Source: Mucilaginibacter xinganensis
GTDB taxonomy: Bacteria > Bacteroidota > Bacteroidia > Sphingobacteriales > Sphingobacteriaceae
Direction: 5' to 3'
DNA length: 64,000 bases
NCBI RefSeq assembly: GCF_002257585.1
Contig: NZ_CP022743.1
Span: 124,001 to 188,000, forward strand
Shown here: positions 17,176 through 25,006 of the stretch, piece by piece
Layout of the letters: each line of letters opens with the position of its first letter
How positions within the stretch are numbered: the first letter of the stretch is position 1
Notes under the pieces: model-generated
What the model was told of the DNA's origin: nothing
Database searches by the model: none
The model's input: the letters and a program-made list of their open reading frames with translations, nothing else
Translations under genes and position numbers: made by a program

Positions 17176-17340
17176 ATGAGAAGATTATATTTCCCTTCGC
17201 TTATTTTAGTATTGCTTTGCTTAAGCAGCTGTTCAGTAATTGGCGGCATTTTTAAAGCCGGTGCCGCCGTAGGCATTATATCGGTTATTGTAGTAATAGC
17301 CATTATCATCTGGATCGCATCTATGTTCAGAGGCAAATAG
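17176..17340 (+). CDS. 54-residue lipoprotein with a single membrane helix
   Basis: ATG 17176 to TAG 17340. The start is a lipoprotein signal peptide (RRLYFPSLILVLLCLSSCS, lipobox LSSC with Cys19), followed by a short linker VIGGIFKAGAA and one very hydrophobic helix (GIISVIVVIAIIIWIASM) ending in FRGK. Short Bacteroidota proteins of this design are often mislabelled phosphatidate cytidylyltransferase; 54 residues cannot encode that enzyme. Function is unknown; an envelope peptide is likely. A strong hairpin follows ten bases after the stop. Confidence 0.7.
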   Translation: MRRLYFPSLILVLLCLSSCSVIGGIFKAGAAVGIISVIVVIAIIIWIASMFRGK

Positions 17341-17349
17341 CAAAAGGTC

Positions 17350-17381
17350 GTCCTGGTTATACCATGCGGTATGACCAGGAC
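17350..17381. terminator. Hairpin terminator between convergent genes
   Basis: GTCCTGGTTATACC (17350-17363) pairs with GGTATGACCAGGAC (17368-17381): 14 bp with one G-U pair and an ATGC loop. It lies between the stop of the small lipoprotein and the stop of the convergent DoxX gene. The usual T tract is missing. Confidence 0.55.
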
Positions 17382-17397
17382 GCACAAACGCTACCCT

Positions 17398-17763
17398 TTA
17401 CGCCGCTTTTGGCAACTTGTGGTAAGTGTAATACGATGCCGCTAAAAACGCTAAAAATATAACCGGCATTATCCTGATAGAAAATGGATCACCGGATGCT
17501 GAATGCGCAATAAATGCAGATACAAATACGATGAAGAACCCGGCATAAGCCCATTCTTTTACCTTTACACCAAGCGGTGCCAGCAACGCTATAGCGCCAA
17601 TCACCTTGGCTATGGCCAGTTCAATCCTAAAATAAGACGGAAACCCTAAGTGCGCGAATCCCTGTGCCATTGCAGGTTGCGTTAAATAAGCATAGGCGGA
17701 ATAGGTCATCATTAAGGCAACTATTGATGTGGTAACCCAATAAGTAATTTTTAAAGCTTTCAT
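17398..17763 (-). CDS. DoxX-like membrane protein
   Basis: A 121-residue protein with four predicted membrane helices (residues about 5-26, 46-64, 70-86, 97-115) and the DoxX-like pattern (FRIELAIAKVIGAIALLAPLGVKVKEWAYAGF). DoxX-like proteins are small inner-membrane proteins linked to redox and thiol or quinone stress. It is divergent from an HxlR-type regulator across a strong inverted repeat and is probably repressed by it. A TATTTTTG -7 element lies at 17785-17792 on the minus strand. Confidence 0.85.
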   Translation of the reverse strand: MKALKITYWVTTSIVALMMTYSAYAYLTQPAMAQGFAHLGFPSYFRIELAIAKVIGAIALLAPLGVKVKEWAYAGFFIVFVSAFIAHSASGDPFSIRIMPVIFLAFLAASYYTYHKLPKAA

Positions 17764-17784
17764 TTTTGTTTATATTATTTTCGT

Positions 17785-17792
17785 CAAAAATA
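17785..17792 (-). promoter_or_regulatory. -7 element of the DoxX gene
   Basis: On the minus strand TATTTTTG is an exact TAnnTTTG match 21 bases before the ATG. The expected -33 position falls on the ATAGTACTAT palindrome (17814-17823), which would let a bound repressor block the polymerase. Confidence 0.5.
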
Positions 17793-17813
17793 CCTACCTT
17801 TAGTATCAAAAGT

Positions 17814-17855
17814 ATAGTACTATCCCAAAGGATATTGCTATGCTTTGGGATAGTA
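17814..17855. promoter_or_regulatory. Inverted repeat, candidate HxlR operator
   Basis: TACTATCCCAAAG (17818-17830) and CTTTGGGATAGTA (17843-17855) form a perfect 13-bp inverted repeat with a 12-base spacer. A second palindrome, ATAGTACTAT (17814-17823), overlaps the left arm. The repeat ends 12 bases before the HxlR start codon, inside a 104-base divergent region, so it is well placed for autoregulation and control of doxX. Confidence 0.65.
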
Positions 17856-17867
17856 AAACATTAGTAT

Positions 17868-18251
17868 ATGCCGACTGCTTTCGAAAATATGGACCATAGC
17901 TCCGAGGCCTGCAATGCCAGCGCCCTTGCTATAAAAGATGCACTATACGTTTTAAGCGGCAAATGGAAACTACCGCTGATAATGACATTAACAGGCGGCC
18001 CCAAACGGTTTAATGATATCCAGCGTTCGCTCGACGGCATAACACCAAAAATATTGTCGAAGGAATTGCGTGAACTGGAAATGAACGAATTTGTTATTCG
18101 TAAAGTGTCGCCTACTATTCCGGTTTCGGTATTGTACGAACTTACCCTATACAGCAAATCGTTAGAAAAGGTTTTGGAAGAATTGAGGAACTGGGGTATG
18201 CAACACCGCGAGCGGATTGTAAAAGGTATGCGAAAAGCGCCCGCATCTTAA
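17868..18251 (+). CDS. HxlR-family winged-helix regulator
   Basis: A 127-residue regulator with the HxlR pattern: Cys near the N-terminus (EACNASALAIKDALYVLSGKWKLPLIMTL, residues about 10-38, starting with Cys12), the recognition helix region GPKRFNDIQRSLDGITPKILSKELRELE, and the wing VSPTIPVSVLYELT. Several family members sense quinones or electrophiles through an N-terminal Cys, and Cys12 is suitably placed, though this is inference. It is divergent from a DoxX gene. Confidence 0.9.
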   Translation: MPTAFENMDHSSEACNASALAIKDALYVLSGKWKLPLIMTLTGGPKRFNDIQRSLDGITPKILSKELRELEMNEFVIRKVSPTIPVSVLYELTLYSKSLEKVLEELRNWGMQHRERIVKGMRKAPAS

Positions 18252-18380
18252 TTATAAATTAGCGGTCGGTGCTTTTAAAAACTCTTCGGGCACTTCAATG
18301 CCCGCAATTATCAAACGTTATTAATTTTTCTTTCTGGAAAGGATAAGCGGCATTTGCCAGAAGCTGAACGTCCGCAACAA

Positions 18381-18407
18381 AAATCCCACTTTTTTACGGC
18401 GGGATCT
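18381..18407 (-). terminator. Terminator of the TonB receptor gene
   Basis: On the minus strand AGATCCCGC pairs with GTGGGATTT around a CGTAAAAAA loop (9 bp with two wobbles), followed by T residues. It lies 20 bases beyond the receptor stop codon. Confidence 0.6.
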
Positions 18408-18426
18408 TTATTTTACAAGTAGCTGC

Positions 18427-20928
18427 TTATGATTTTGGGTGCGGTGATAAGTCAAAGGGGACAACAACCTTAAAACTTACGTTGCGGCCCATGTTGAATA
18501 TACCAGGCTGAACGCCCGCAGGTACATTTGCGTTATCAAAATACTTAAGCCGGCTCATATTGCTTTGGTAGTTAACGTTGCCAAGGTTGGTGCCTTCAAT
18601 AAATAATTTCATTACCGGTTTGCCGCTTGAATTCACAACCTCGGCGCCAATGCCTGCGCTTAACAGGTTATATCCGGCTGTGTAGGTTTCGGTACCATAA
18701 GCTGCAAAAAACCTGTCCTGTGCGCTGAAGTGGTCAAACCCGAAAAATGCATAGATATTTTTTAAATTGCTGAATCCTTTGCTAAAATTGGCCTTTAGTT
18801 CTGAATGGCTGTGCAGCGGCGGGATGAATGGCAAATATTTTAAACTATCGGCAACGCGGCCGCCGGTACCCAGGTTTTGCCCGTAAGTTAATGCCAGTGA
18901 GTTTTCAAAATGTAGCCAGCTAATGGGGTGAACATCCAGGCTGATTTCGCCGCCATTTATTCTTGCTTTACTTTGTACATAAGTAAAAGTATTGTAGCCC
19001 TGAGTAATAACCGGCGATCCGTCTGCATTTAACTCCTGCTGCTGAAAAATATAGTTTTGAATGTTGTTGTTGAACAATTCTACACTGAAGGATACATTCG
19101 GCAGGGTTAAGAACGCGCCGATATCTTCCTGGGTGCTAAATTCAGGTTTAAAGTTATTGTTGCCTACGTGGTAAATTTGCGAGCCCGGATCGGGGCCGTT
19201 TGCAGAAAGTTCCGCAATGCTTGGCGCCCTAAAGCCGCGGGCAATATTAGCTTTCAGCAAAAAATGATCTGAGAAATTGTAGGCACCGCCAAAGCTTCCG
19301 TTAAAACCGGTAAATGTTTTATTTAAAGCAGCAAACTGGGGCACTACGTTTGGAGCATTATTAGGATCGCTCCCGGTATACAACTGCGGAAATTTACCTG
19401 CCGCAGTATCAATGTAAGCTGCCTGCCCGTGGAATGAACGACTGTCAAACCTGCCGCCTGCTGAAAGGTCGAGTTTGCCGAAACTCTTCTTCATAATAAG
19501 AAAAGGGCCAATATCAAACTGGTGATAAGCCGGGATTGGAAAATCTGTAGCGTCGCCTATCGTGTTGTTTTGGTATTGGCCGTTTATGCCGGCGGTAGTT
19601 TCATAACCCTTACCCAAATTAAAGTTGTATTTAACATCATAGGTATAAGTGCTTAAATGCAGGTTAAGCCCTGCTACGCCGGCATCTTCCGGGTGGGTGT
19701 ATTCTCTGCGGTGGCTATACTGGTAACCCAGGTTTACAATCAGGTTGCCGCTGCCCAGGTTAAAATTACTATTGTTGTAGATACGATAAAGCTGCACATG
19801 CTGATGTAAAACAGGGATGTTATATGAATTTAACTCCGATGGAGAAACTACCTGGCGCGAAAGATCGTCTTCGGTAACCTGTTTGGTGAATTTACGGGTA
19901 AGTGAATCGCGACTGCCATCAGGAATGGCCTGCTGATCATCAAACACCGAGGCATTTAAATAAGATGTTCCCCATGATTTGTTTAAGCCGATCATAAAGC
20001 GGGCATCCTTTTCTTTAAAATTAGTAGCATATACCCGGCCATCGTGCTGATTCTGGTAATCTTTTGCTTCTTTTGCAGAAAGGATAGTACCCCAAACCAG
20101 GCCATTATTATTACCATACAGCCTGAAAGAACCATTAAGCAAGCCCTCATTGGTACCATAAGTTCCCTGTATCGAACCCAGTACCTTTCCATCAGGAACA
20201 GGCGAAGGCGTAATAAGGTTCACAACCCCGCCGATCGCGTCTGATCCGTAAGATAAGCTGGCCGGGCCTTTGATAACCTCCACCCTGTCAATCGAGTTCT
20301 GATCAATCTCCACACCGTGCTCGTCACCCCATTGCTGGCCTTCCTGGCGAATACCGTCCTGCAGGGTAACGACACGGTTATAGCCTAAACCGTGTATAAA
20401 TGGTTTTGAAACGTTTGGGCCGGTAGTTACAGCACTTACGCCCGGCAGGTTTGCTATCATATCTATGGCATTTCCTGCACCGGCACGCTGATCAAGATAC
20501 GTTTTACCGACCGCTACCATTGGTACGGGGTTCCGTTTTATCTCAGTTGCTTTGCTTACACCGGTTATAACTACCTCGCCGGCTTCCAGCGAAGAGGTCT
20601 GCAACTGAATATCAAGTGTGGTTGTTTTTCCAAAGTCAACCCGCTGGTTAAAAGTGGCATAACCAAGGTAAGTAACCTGCACCAGGTAAACGCCCTTTGG
20701 TAAATTATCCAGTTTATAATGGCCATTTACATCGGTAATTGTGCCGTGCCGTAAATCGGGCACGTTAACCGTAGCGCCTATAATTGGTTTTCCGTCGGCC
20801 TTGTCAGTTACGGTGCCCGTTATGGTAGTTCCGGCATCTTCTGTCTTTGTTAGTACTGCGGCATTTGCGGTCACAATGACCGATAAAAGTAACACCAGTA
20901 AGCTTAATATTCTTATCTTAAATTTCAT
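18427..20928 (-). CDS. TonB-dependent receptor, probable metal (Zn/Cu) uptake type
   Basis: A full-length receptor of 833 residues: signal peptide, CarboxypepD_reg-like domain (about 36-120; ITGTVTDKADGKPIIGATV), plug (about 145-255) and 22-strand barrel. The plug carries IHGLGYNRVVTLQDGIRQEG followed by QQWGDEHGVEID, a stretch with Asp, Glu and His that resembles ZnuD-like zinc and copper receptors. ATG 20928 (MKFKIRIL) is preferred because it starts a normal signal peptide; an ATG at 20952 would add eight residues. Upstream on the same strand is a small Cys/His-rich protein gene, 117 bases or more away. Metal as ligand is inference. Confidence 0.85.
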   Translation of the reverse strand: MKFKIRILSLLVLLLSVIVTANAAVLTKTEDAGTTITGTVTDKADGKPIIGATVNVPDLRHGTITDVNGHYKLDNLPKGVYLVQVTYLGYATFNQRVDFGKTTTLDIQLQTSSLEAGEVVITGVSKATEIKRNPVPMVAVGKTYLDQRAGAGNAIDMIANLPGVSAVTTGPNVSKPFIHGLGYNRVVTLQDGIRQEGQQWGDEHGVEIDQNSIDRVEVIKGPASLSYGSDAIGGVVNLITPSPVPDGKVLGSIQGTYGTNEGLLNGSFRLYGNNNGLVWGTILSAKEAKDYQNQHDGRVYATNFKEKDARFMIGLNKSWGTSYLNASVFDDQQAIPDGSRDSLTRKFTKQVTEDDLSRQVVSPSELNSYNIPVLHQHVQLYRIYNNSNFNLGSGNLIVNLGYQYSHRREYTHPEDAGVAGLNLHLSTYTYDVKYNFNLGKGYETTAGINGQYQNNTIGDATDFPIPAYHQFDIGPFLIMKKSFGKLDLSAGGRFDSRSFHGQAAYIDTAAGKFPQLYTGSDPNNAPNVVPQFAALNKTFTGFNGSFGGAYNFSDHFLLKANIARGFRAPSIAELSANGPDPGSQIYHVGNNNFKPEFSTQEDIGAFLTLPNVSFSVELFNNNIQNYIFQQQELNADGSPVITQGYNTFTYVQSKARINGGEISLDVHPISWLHFENSLALTYGQNLGTGGRVADSLKYLPFIPPLHSHSELKANFSKGFSNLKNIYAFFGFDHFSAQDRFFAAYGTETYTAGYNLLSAGIGAEVVNSSGKPVMKLFIEGTNLGNVNYQSNMSRLKYFDNANVPAGVQPGIFNMGRNVSFKVVVPFDLSPHPKS

Positions 20929-21069
20929 TTTGTTAGCATAGAAATTGAACAATTGATCCTGATTTTGTTCCTGTGAGGGCTAATTCAGATTATGGGAACA
21001 GGCTCTTTTAAACAGGCAGATCATTATTTGGTATTTAAAAGCATTCCGCTTTTAACGTAAGCGAAGAAA

Positions 21070-21426
21070 TTAACAACAAGGCGGTGCGCGGCCACCGGCA
21101 AGGATAAGCGATAAGCTTGTAAAGCTATACACCGGCGATTTATAAACGTAATCAGCTACAATAACAGGGGTAAAACTTACCTGCCCGTTTATGGCCATAT
21201 TGTTATGATGCATAGCATCGCAAACGCGGCACTTCTCGGTAAGAGTTTGTTTGGACTGCTGGTGCGAATAAGTATGTTTTGATCCCTGTATCAGCTTGTG
21301 CTGGTGGGCATATACCATATACTGACCTGTGATAAAGCAGATCAGCAATACCCATGAGCGGATAATATGGTATTTATTTACTTTCAAATCAGTTACTTTT
21401 TTACAGTAAGCCGCAAAAGTAAGCAT
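21070..21426 (-). CDS. Small exported Cys/His protein upstream of the receptor (DUF2946-like)
   Basis: Up to 118 residues. It contains one hydrophobic export segment (IIRSWVLLICFITGQYMVYA), then His-rich HQHKLIQGSKHTYSHQ, a CRVCDAMHHNN motif, and a C-terminal hydrophobic segment ending GGRAPPCC. The CxxC-plus-His motif and the R-[AG]-P-P end recall DUF2946 proteins found with copper genes. It precedes a TonB receptor on the same strand. A -7-like TACTTTTG lies at 21414-21421 on the minus strand, just inside the ATG-initiated reading; if used, the real start would be the TTG at 21387, giving a more normal signal peptide (KVNKYHIIRSW...). Confidence 0.6.
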   Translation of the reverse strand: MLTFAAYCKKVTDLKVNKYHIIRSWVLLICFITGQYMVYAHQHKLIQGSKHTYSHQQSKQTLTEKCRVCDAMHHNNMAINGQVSFTPVIVADYVYKSPVYSFTSLSLILAGGRAPPCC

Positions 21427-21492
21427 TTAAATGGTTAGAGAAGGTAACATTCTTGTTTAAATGCAACAAAATTGCTATTCCGGTTCAACGTT

Positions 21493-21641
21493 GATAGTTC
21501 ATGGTTCTTTGCGGAATAAAAGAAGGCTGATTTACCGTTATCCATAAACCCAGACAATTGCTGCCTCCAAAAACCATCAACCACTAACCATGAACTATCG
21601 CCCTGAACTTTTTACCATGAACCATGAACGATGAACCATGA
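21493..21641. repeat. ACCATGA tandem repeat and 14-bp inverted repeat
   Basis: Four 7-base units ACCATGA, ACCATGA, ACGATGA, ACCATGA run from 21614 to 21641. In addition GATAGTTCATGGTT (21493-21506) is the exact reverse complement of AACCATGAACTATC (21586-21599), 79 bases apart. All of it sits in the 235-base gap between divergent genes and is not coding. It looks like a dispersed intergenic repeat built from the CCATGAAC core. Confidence 0.7.
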
Positions 21642-21648
21642 ACTAAAC

Positions 21649-21656
21649 TATATTTG
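21649..21656 (+). promoter_or_regulatory. -7 element directly before a GTG start
   Basis: TATATTTG matches TAnnTTTG exactly and ends five bases before the GTG at 21662. Transcription would begin at or next to the start codon, implying a leaderless message. The -33 position lies in the ACCATGA repeats and is not recognisable. Confidence 0.45.
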
Positions 21657-21661
21657 CCACT

Positions 21662-22039
21662 GTGAAACCAGCTGAGATCAATTTAAAATGGAGCGCACTA
21701 CAACAACGCATTGCAGACGAGTTTGATAACGAAAAACCCGACTTAAAGGTGATGTTGTTTCTTATCGGGGTGCAGGAACTGGGGCAGGGCCCCCGCAAGT
21801 TCAGTAAACGCCAAAAGGAAGAGCTGATGCACATAGCCAATTGTAAGCTTTTTAGCAAAATGGGGTTCTATGAGCTGGAAGGATTGGACCAGGATGGCTG
21901 GCCGCATTGGAAACGGGTGGGCGTTATCCCCAACTACACCTTGCTGGAGCAGGAAATGGTATTGAAATCATTGATGATTGATTATTTCCAGGAACTGGGC
22001 ATGGTTGACGGTGAAGAGGCTGATAATCCACAACTATAA
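21662..22039 (+). CDS. Conserved protein of unknown function
   Basis: A 125-residue cytoplasmic, mostly helical protein starting at GTG. It is acidic, with a central LGQGPRKFSKRQKEELMHIANCKL segment (residues about 40-63) and a C-terminal PNYTLLEQEMVLKSLMIDYF helix. I do not recognise the family. It is 17 bases upstream of the cyclophilin gene and in the same operon as exonuclease III, which suggests a conserved housekeeping role rather than an accessory one. Confidence 0.7.
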   Translation: MKPAEINLKWSALQQRIADEFDNEKPDLKVMLFLIGVQELGQGPRKFSKRQKEELMHIANCKLFSKMGFYELEGLDQDGWPHWKRVGVIPNYTLLEQEMVLKSLMIDYFQELGMVDGEEADNPQL

Positions 22040-22056
22040 GATTTGTTAACTTAAAT

Positions 22057-22767
22057 ATGAAAAGACTTTTTACCACTGCTCTATTTTTGATGGCTGTTAC
22101 TATCGCTTTTGCCAAAGGGCCGAAGAATCAGTATGTGCGCATCAAAACAAGTTATGGCGATTGTATCATCCGCTTGTATAACGAAACCCCAAAACACCGC
22201 GATAACTTTATAAAACTTGTAAAAAAAGGGTTTTATAATGGAACGCTGTTTCACAGGGTGATCCAGAATTTTATGATCCAGGGTGGCGACCCGGATTCAA
22301 GGGATACCAGTAAAGCAAAGCCCGGTGCAGAACTTGGCAATGGCGATGTTGGCTACACTGTTCCGGCTGAATTTAGGGATAGCCTTTTTCATAAACGCGG
22401 TGTATTGGCGGCGGCAAGGGATGATAACCCGGCAAAAGCATCAAGCGGTTGCCAGTTTTATATTGTGGAAGGCAAGCGCTTTACTGATGGCAAAATGGAT
22501 ACCCTTGAAAACACACGCTTAAAAGGGTTTAAAATACCTGCATGGCAAAGAGAATATTACAAATCAGTTGGTGGTGCGCCTCATCTTGATCATGGTTACA
22601 CCGTTTATGGCGAAGTGGTATCCGGCATTGACATGGTAGACAGGATTGCTGCGGTTAAAAAAGATGAAAGGGATCGCCCGGTAGAAAACGTGGCTATGAC
22701 GGTTGAACTGCTGAGCAGCAAGGAATGCAAGCAACTGGATGCAATGCTGTTTCCCGGGAACAAATAA
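22057..22767 (+). CDS. Exported cyclophilin-type peptidyl-prolyl isomerase
   Basis: A 236-residue cyclophilin with a signal peptide (residues 1-20, ending AFAKG). Active-site landmarks are GFYNGTLFHRVIQNFMIQGGDP (about 59-80, with the catalytic Arg in HRV and the Gln/Gly pair), ASSGCQFYIV and the DHGYTVYGEVVSGIDMVD end. It would assist folding of envelope proteins in the periplasm. There is an insertion of roughly 30 residues between the QFYI and GYTVYG strands (TLENTRLKGFKIPAWQREYY), common in Bacteroidota members. Confidence 0.92.
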   Translation: MKRLFTTALFLMAVTIAFAKGPKNQYVRIKTSYGDCIIRLYNETPKHRDNFIKLVKKGFYNGTLFHRVIQNFMIQGGDPDSRDTSKAKPGAELGNGDVGYTVPAEFRDSLFHKRGVLAAARDDNPAKASSGCQFYIVEGKRFTDGKMDTLENTRLKGFKIPAWQREYYKSVGGAPHLDHGYTVYGEVVSGIDMVDRIAAVKKDERDRPVENVAMTVELLSSKECKQLDAMLFPGNK

Positions 22768-22774
22768 AATCCGA

Positions 22775-23542
22775 ATGAAAATCATCACCTATAATGTTAA
22801 CGGTATCCGGTCGGCAATAAACAAAAACTGGCTGGCCTGGCTGCAGGCTACTGATGCAGATGTGGTTTGCCTGCAGGAAATTAAGGCGACACCTGATGTA
22901 CTGACCGATTTAAAACTTGTTGAGGATTTAGGCTACCAACACTACTGGTATCCTGCCGAAAAGAAAGGATATAGCGGCACGGCTATTTTTACCAAACAAA
23001 CCCCTAAGCATATTGAATACGGCTGCGGAATCAGCGATTTTGACCGCGAAGGCCGCAACATCAGGGTTGATTTTGATGAGGTGTCAGTGATGAGCGTTTA
23101 TTTCCCGTCGGGTTCAAGCGGGGAGGAACGTCAGGCCTTTAAGTATCGTTTTTTAGATGAGTTTGGCCGCTACCTGGAGCTGCTGCAATCACAATGCCCT
23201 AAATTGGTAGTATCCGGCGATTATAACATTTGCCACAGGCCCATTGATATTCACAACCCCAAATCAAACGCAAATTCATCAGGCTTTTTACCCGAGGAAC
23301 GCGAGTGGATGGAGAACTTTTTAGAGTCGGGTTATATTGATACCTTCAGGCACATGAACAAAGAGCCGCACAACTATACCTGGTGGAGCTTTCGCGCAAA
23401 CGCCCGCGCTAAAAACCTGGGCTGGCGGATTGATTATAACATGGCTACCCGCGCACTTGAACAGCACATTAAAAGAGCCGCCATATTACCCGAGGCACGG
23501 CATTCAGACCATTGCCCGGTATTGCTTGAGCTGGAGTTTTAA
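22775..23542 (+). CDS. xth: Exodeoxyribonuclease III / AP endonuclease
   Basis: A DNA-repair nuclease of the EEP family, 255 residues. All motifs are present: ITYNVNGIRSA, the metal-binding Glu in CLQEIKA, YPAEKKGYSGTAIF, SGDYNICH with the catalytic Asp and Asn, WRIDYNM and the terminal SDHCPV with the catalytic Asp-His. ATG 22775 is chosen because it begins exactly at the conserved N-terminus and lies seven bases after the cyclophilin stop; the reading 12 codons longer runs through that gene's end. Confidence 0.95.
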   Translation: MKIITYNVNGIRSAINKNWLAWLQATDADVVCLQEIKATPDVLTDLKLVEDLGYQHYWYPAEKKGYSGTAIFTKQTPKHIEYGCGISDFDREGRNIRVDFDEVSVMSVYFPSGSSGEERQAFKYRFLDEFGRYLELLQSQCPKLVVSGDYNICHRPIDIHNPKSNANSSGFLPEEREWMENFLESGYIDTFRHMNKEPHNYTWWSFRANARAKNLGWRIDYNMATRALEQHIKRAAILPEARHSDHCPVLLELEF

Positions 23543-23972
23543 AAAGGAGCAACACTTATATGATCGCGGTGGGTTCCCCCATTGGCAAAAGCCCTCCTAG
23601 CCCTAACCCATGTTCTGTTCCGCGGAACGCGTGTGAACAAGTGGAACAGACGGAACAAGTGGAACAGGCTTTTAAAGTAATTTCCCAGGTGAAATATTCC
23701 GGTCAGGAAACTAATCGAAGTAGCGCGTCACGTCGCCGGGAACTTGGGCAACGTTTTTACAGGAACTCAATAAAATGCTCGGTAAACTATCGAAGTTTAC
23801 CCTCAGCGCTTTCAAAATCGCTAATTTTCATTACGGCAAATTTAATTTAAAAACCCCATCAAGCTAAGTCATCGTAGCCTAGCCTAAAAATACTTTGAGC
23901 GATTGCAACATTTCTATTACAATAAATAAGGTATTTTTTCGTCTTCAAGCTTTCAACCGTACAATTTGCCCA
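23543..23972. repeat. Intergenic region with GGAACA repeats
   Basis: A 430-base gap without a convincing gene. It contains the perfect palindrome GTTCCGCGGAAC (23617-23628) and a 15-base unit GAACAAGTGGAACAG present twice, at 23635-23649 and 23653-23667 (18-base period). The rest, 23668-23972, shows no promoter, hairpin or repeat that I can support. A 96-residue reading frame over it consists of repeat-derived EQVEQTEQVEQ and is rejected as a gene. Confidence 0.6.
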
Positions 23973-24827
23973 ATGGCTTTTCAAAAATCACTCTTCATAT
24001 TAGGGGCATTCATGGCTTTCCTCGTGGCCTGCAAAAAAAACAATGGTGCTGACGTACCTGCAAATGCTCTTGATCCCTTGCAGCCCGGCGGCGGCAAAAC
24101 GTCCTGGTGGCAACCTGCGGCGGGTGCCGGGTTCGACTGGCAGCTCGACGACATCAGCAGCACCTCCAATTTTGCCGCTGAAGTGGTAGATGTGGACGCC
24201 TTTACCACCAGTGCCGAAACTGTAGCAGCGTTACACGCCAAAGGAAAAAAAGTAATTGCCTACCTTTCAGTCGGAACGCTTGAAAACGACCGGGGTGATG
24301 CTTCATTGCTTCCGCCCGAGGTTATCGGAAAACAATACCCGGAGTGGCCGCAGGAAAAATGGCTGGATATCCGCCAGGTAGACAAGCTAAAACCATGGCT
24401 CAATTCCAGGTTTAATATGATCATCAAAAAAGGGTTCGATGGCATTGAGCCCGACAACATGGACGGGTACGATAATGACCCCGGTTTTAACATCCAGCTG
24501 GCAGATACCCGAAAATATGCAGACTACCTGATCGCGCTTGCACACAGCAACGGCTTATCTATCGGGCAAAAAAATATAAAAGAGTTAACGGCAGATTTTG
24601 CGGCTAAATTTGACTGGGCCTTAACTGAAGATGCTTTCGCGCAGGGCTGGCAAAATGAGCTTTCCGCATACATTACGTTAAACAAACCGGTTTTTGCCGT
24701 TGAATACACCGACCTGATGTCGCAATCCAAATTCCAGGCTACCGTTTGCCCTGCCGCCCGGCAGCTCAAATACACGGCAATATTAAAAAAGCGCGACCTT
24801 TCGCAATGGGTGGATCGTTGTAATTAA
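23973..24827 (+). CDS. GH114-type endo-alpha-1,4-polygalactosaminidase lipoprotein
   Basis: A 284-residue secreted lipoprotein (lipobox LVAC, Cys near residue 19) with a (beta/alpha)8 glycoside hydrolase domain of the GH114/TM1410 kind. Landmarks are WWQPAAGAGFDWQLDD, AYLSVGTLENDRGD, and GFDGIEPDNMDGYDND with the acidic catalytic candidates. The family hydrolyses alpha-1,4-galactosamine polymers, as found in some biofilms and fungal walls. Start ATG 23973 gives a correct lipoprotein signal; the longer reading from 23895 does not. It has no operon partner. Confidence 0.85.
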   Translation: MAFQKSLFILGAFMAFLVACKKNNGADVPANALDPLQPGGGKTSWWQPAAGAGFDWQLDDISSTSNFAAEVVDVDAFTTSAETVAALHAKGKKVIAYLSVGTLENDRGDASLLPPEVIGKQYPEWPQEKWLDIRQVDKLKPWLNSRFNMIIKKGFDGIEPDNMDGYDNDPGFNIQLADTRKYADYLIALAHSNGLSIGQKNIKELTADFAAKFDWALTEDAFAQGWQNELSAYITLNKPVFAVEYTDLMSQSKFQATVCPAARQLKYTAILKKRDLSQWVDRCN

Positions 24828-24949
24828 GCTGTTGCCCCCCTTAATGCGGGATGTTTTCAAGCCGGCAAAACCTAAATCTGATCGCTCCAGGTCTGTTGGC
24901 TTAACGCTATCGGGTAAGCAAGATATCTGTACATACTAAATCAATACCT

Positions 24950-24957
24950 TATTTTTG
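24950..24957 (+). promoter_or_regulatory. -7 element of the Crp-like regulator gene
   Basis: TATTTTTG, an exact TAnnTTTG match 49 bases before ATG 25007. The -33 region has only a weak CTG. Confidence 0.35.
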
Positions 24958-25006
24958 TATTAAAAGCCGGCAAATAAAGTAAAATGCCAACTACTGTATT
25001 AAGTAT

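Noticed and set aside
23560..23850. 96-residue reading frame
   Set aside because: It is composed of the GGAACA repeat (EQVEQTEQVEQ) and has no recognisable fold or start context.
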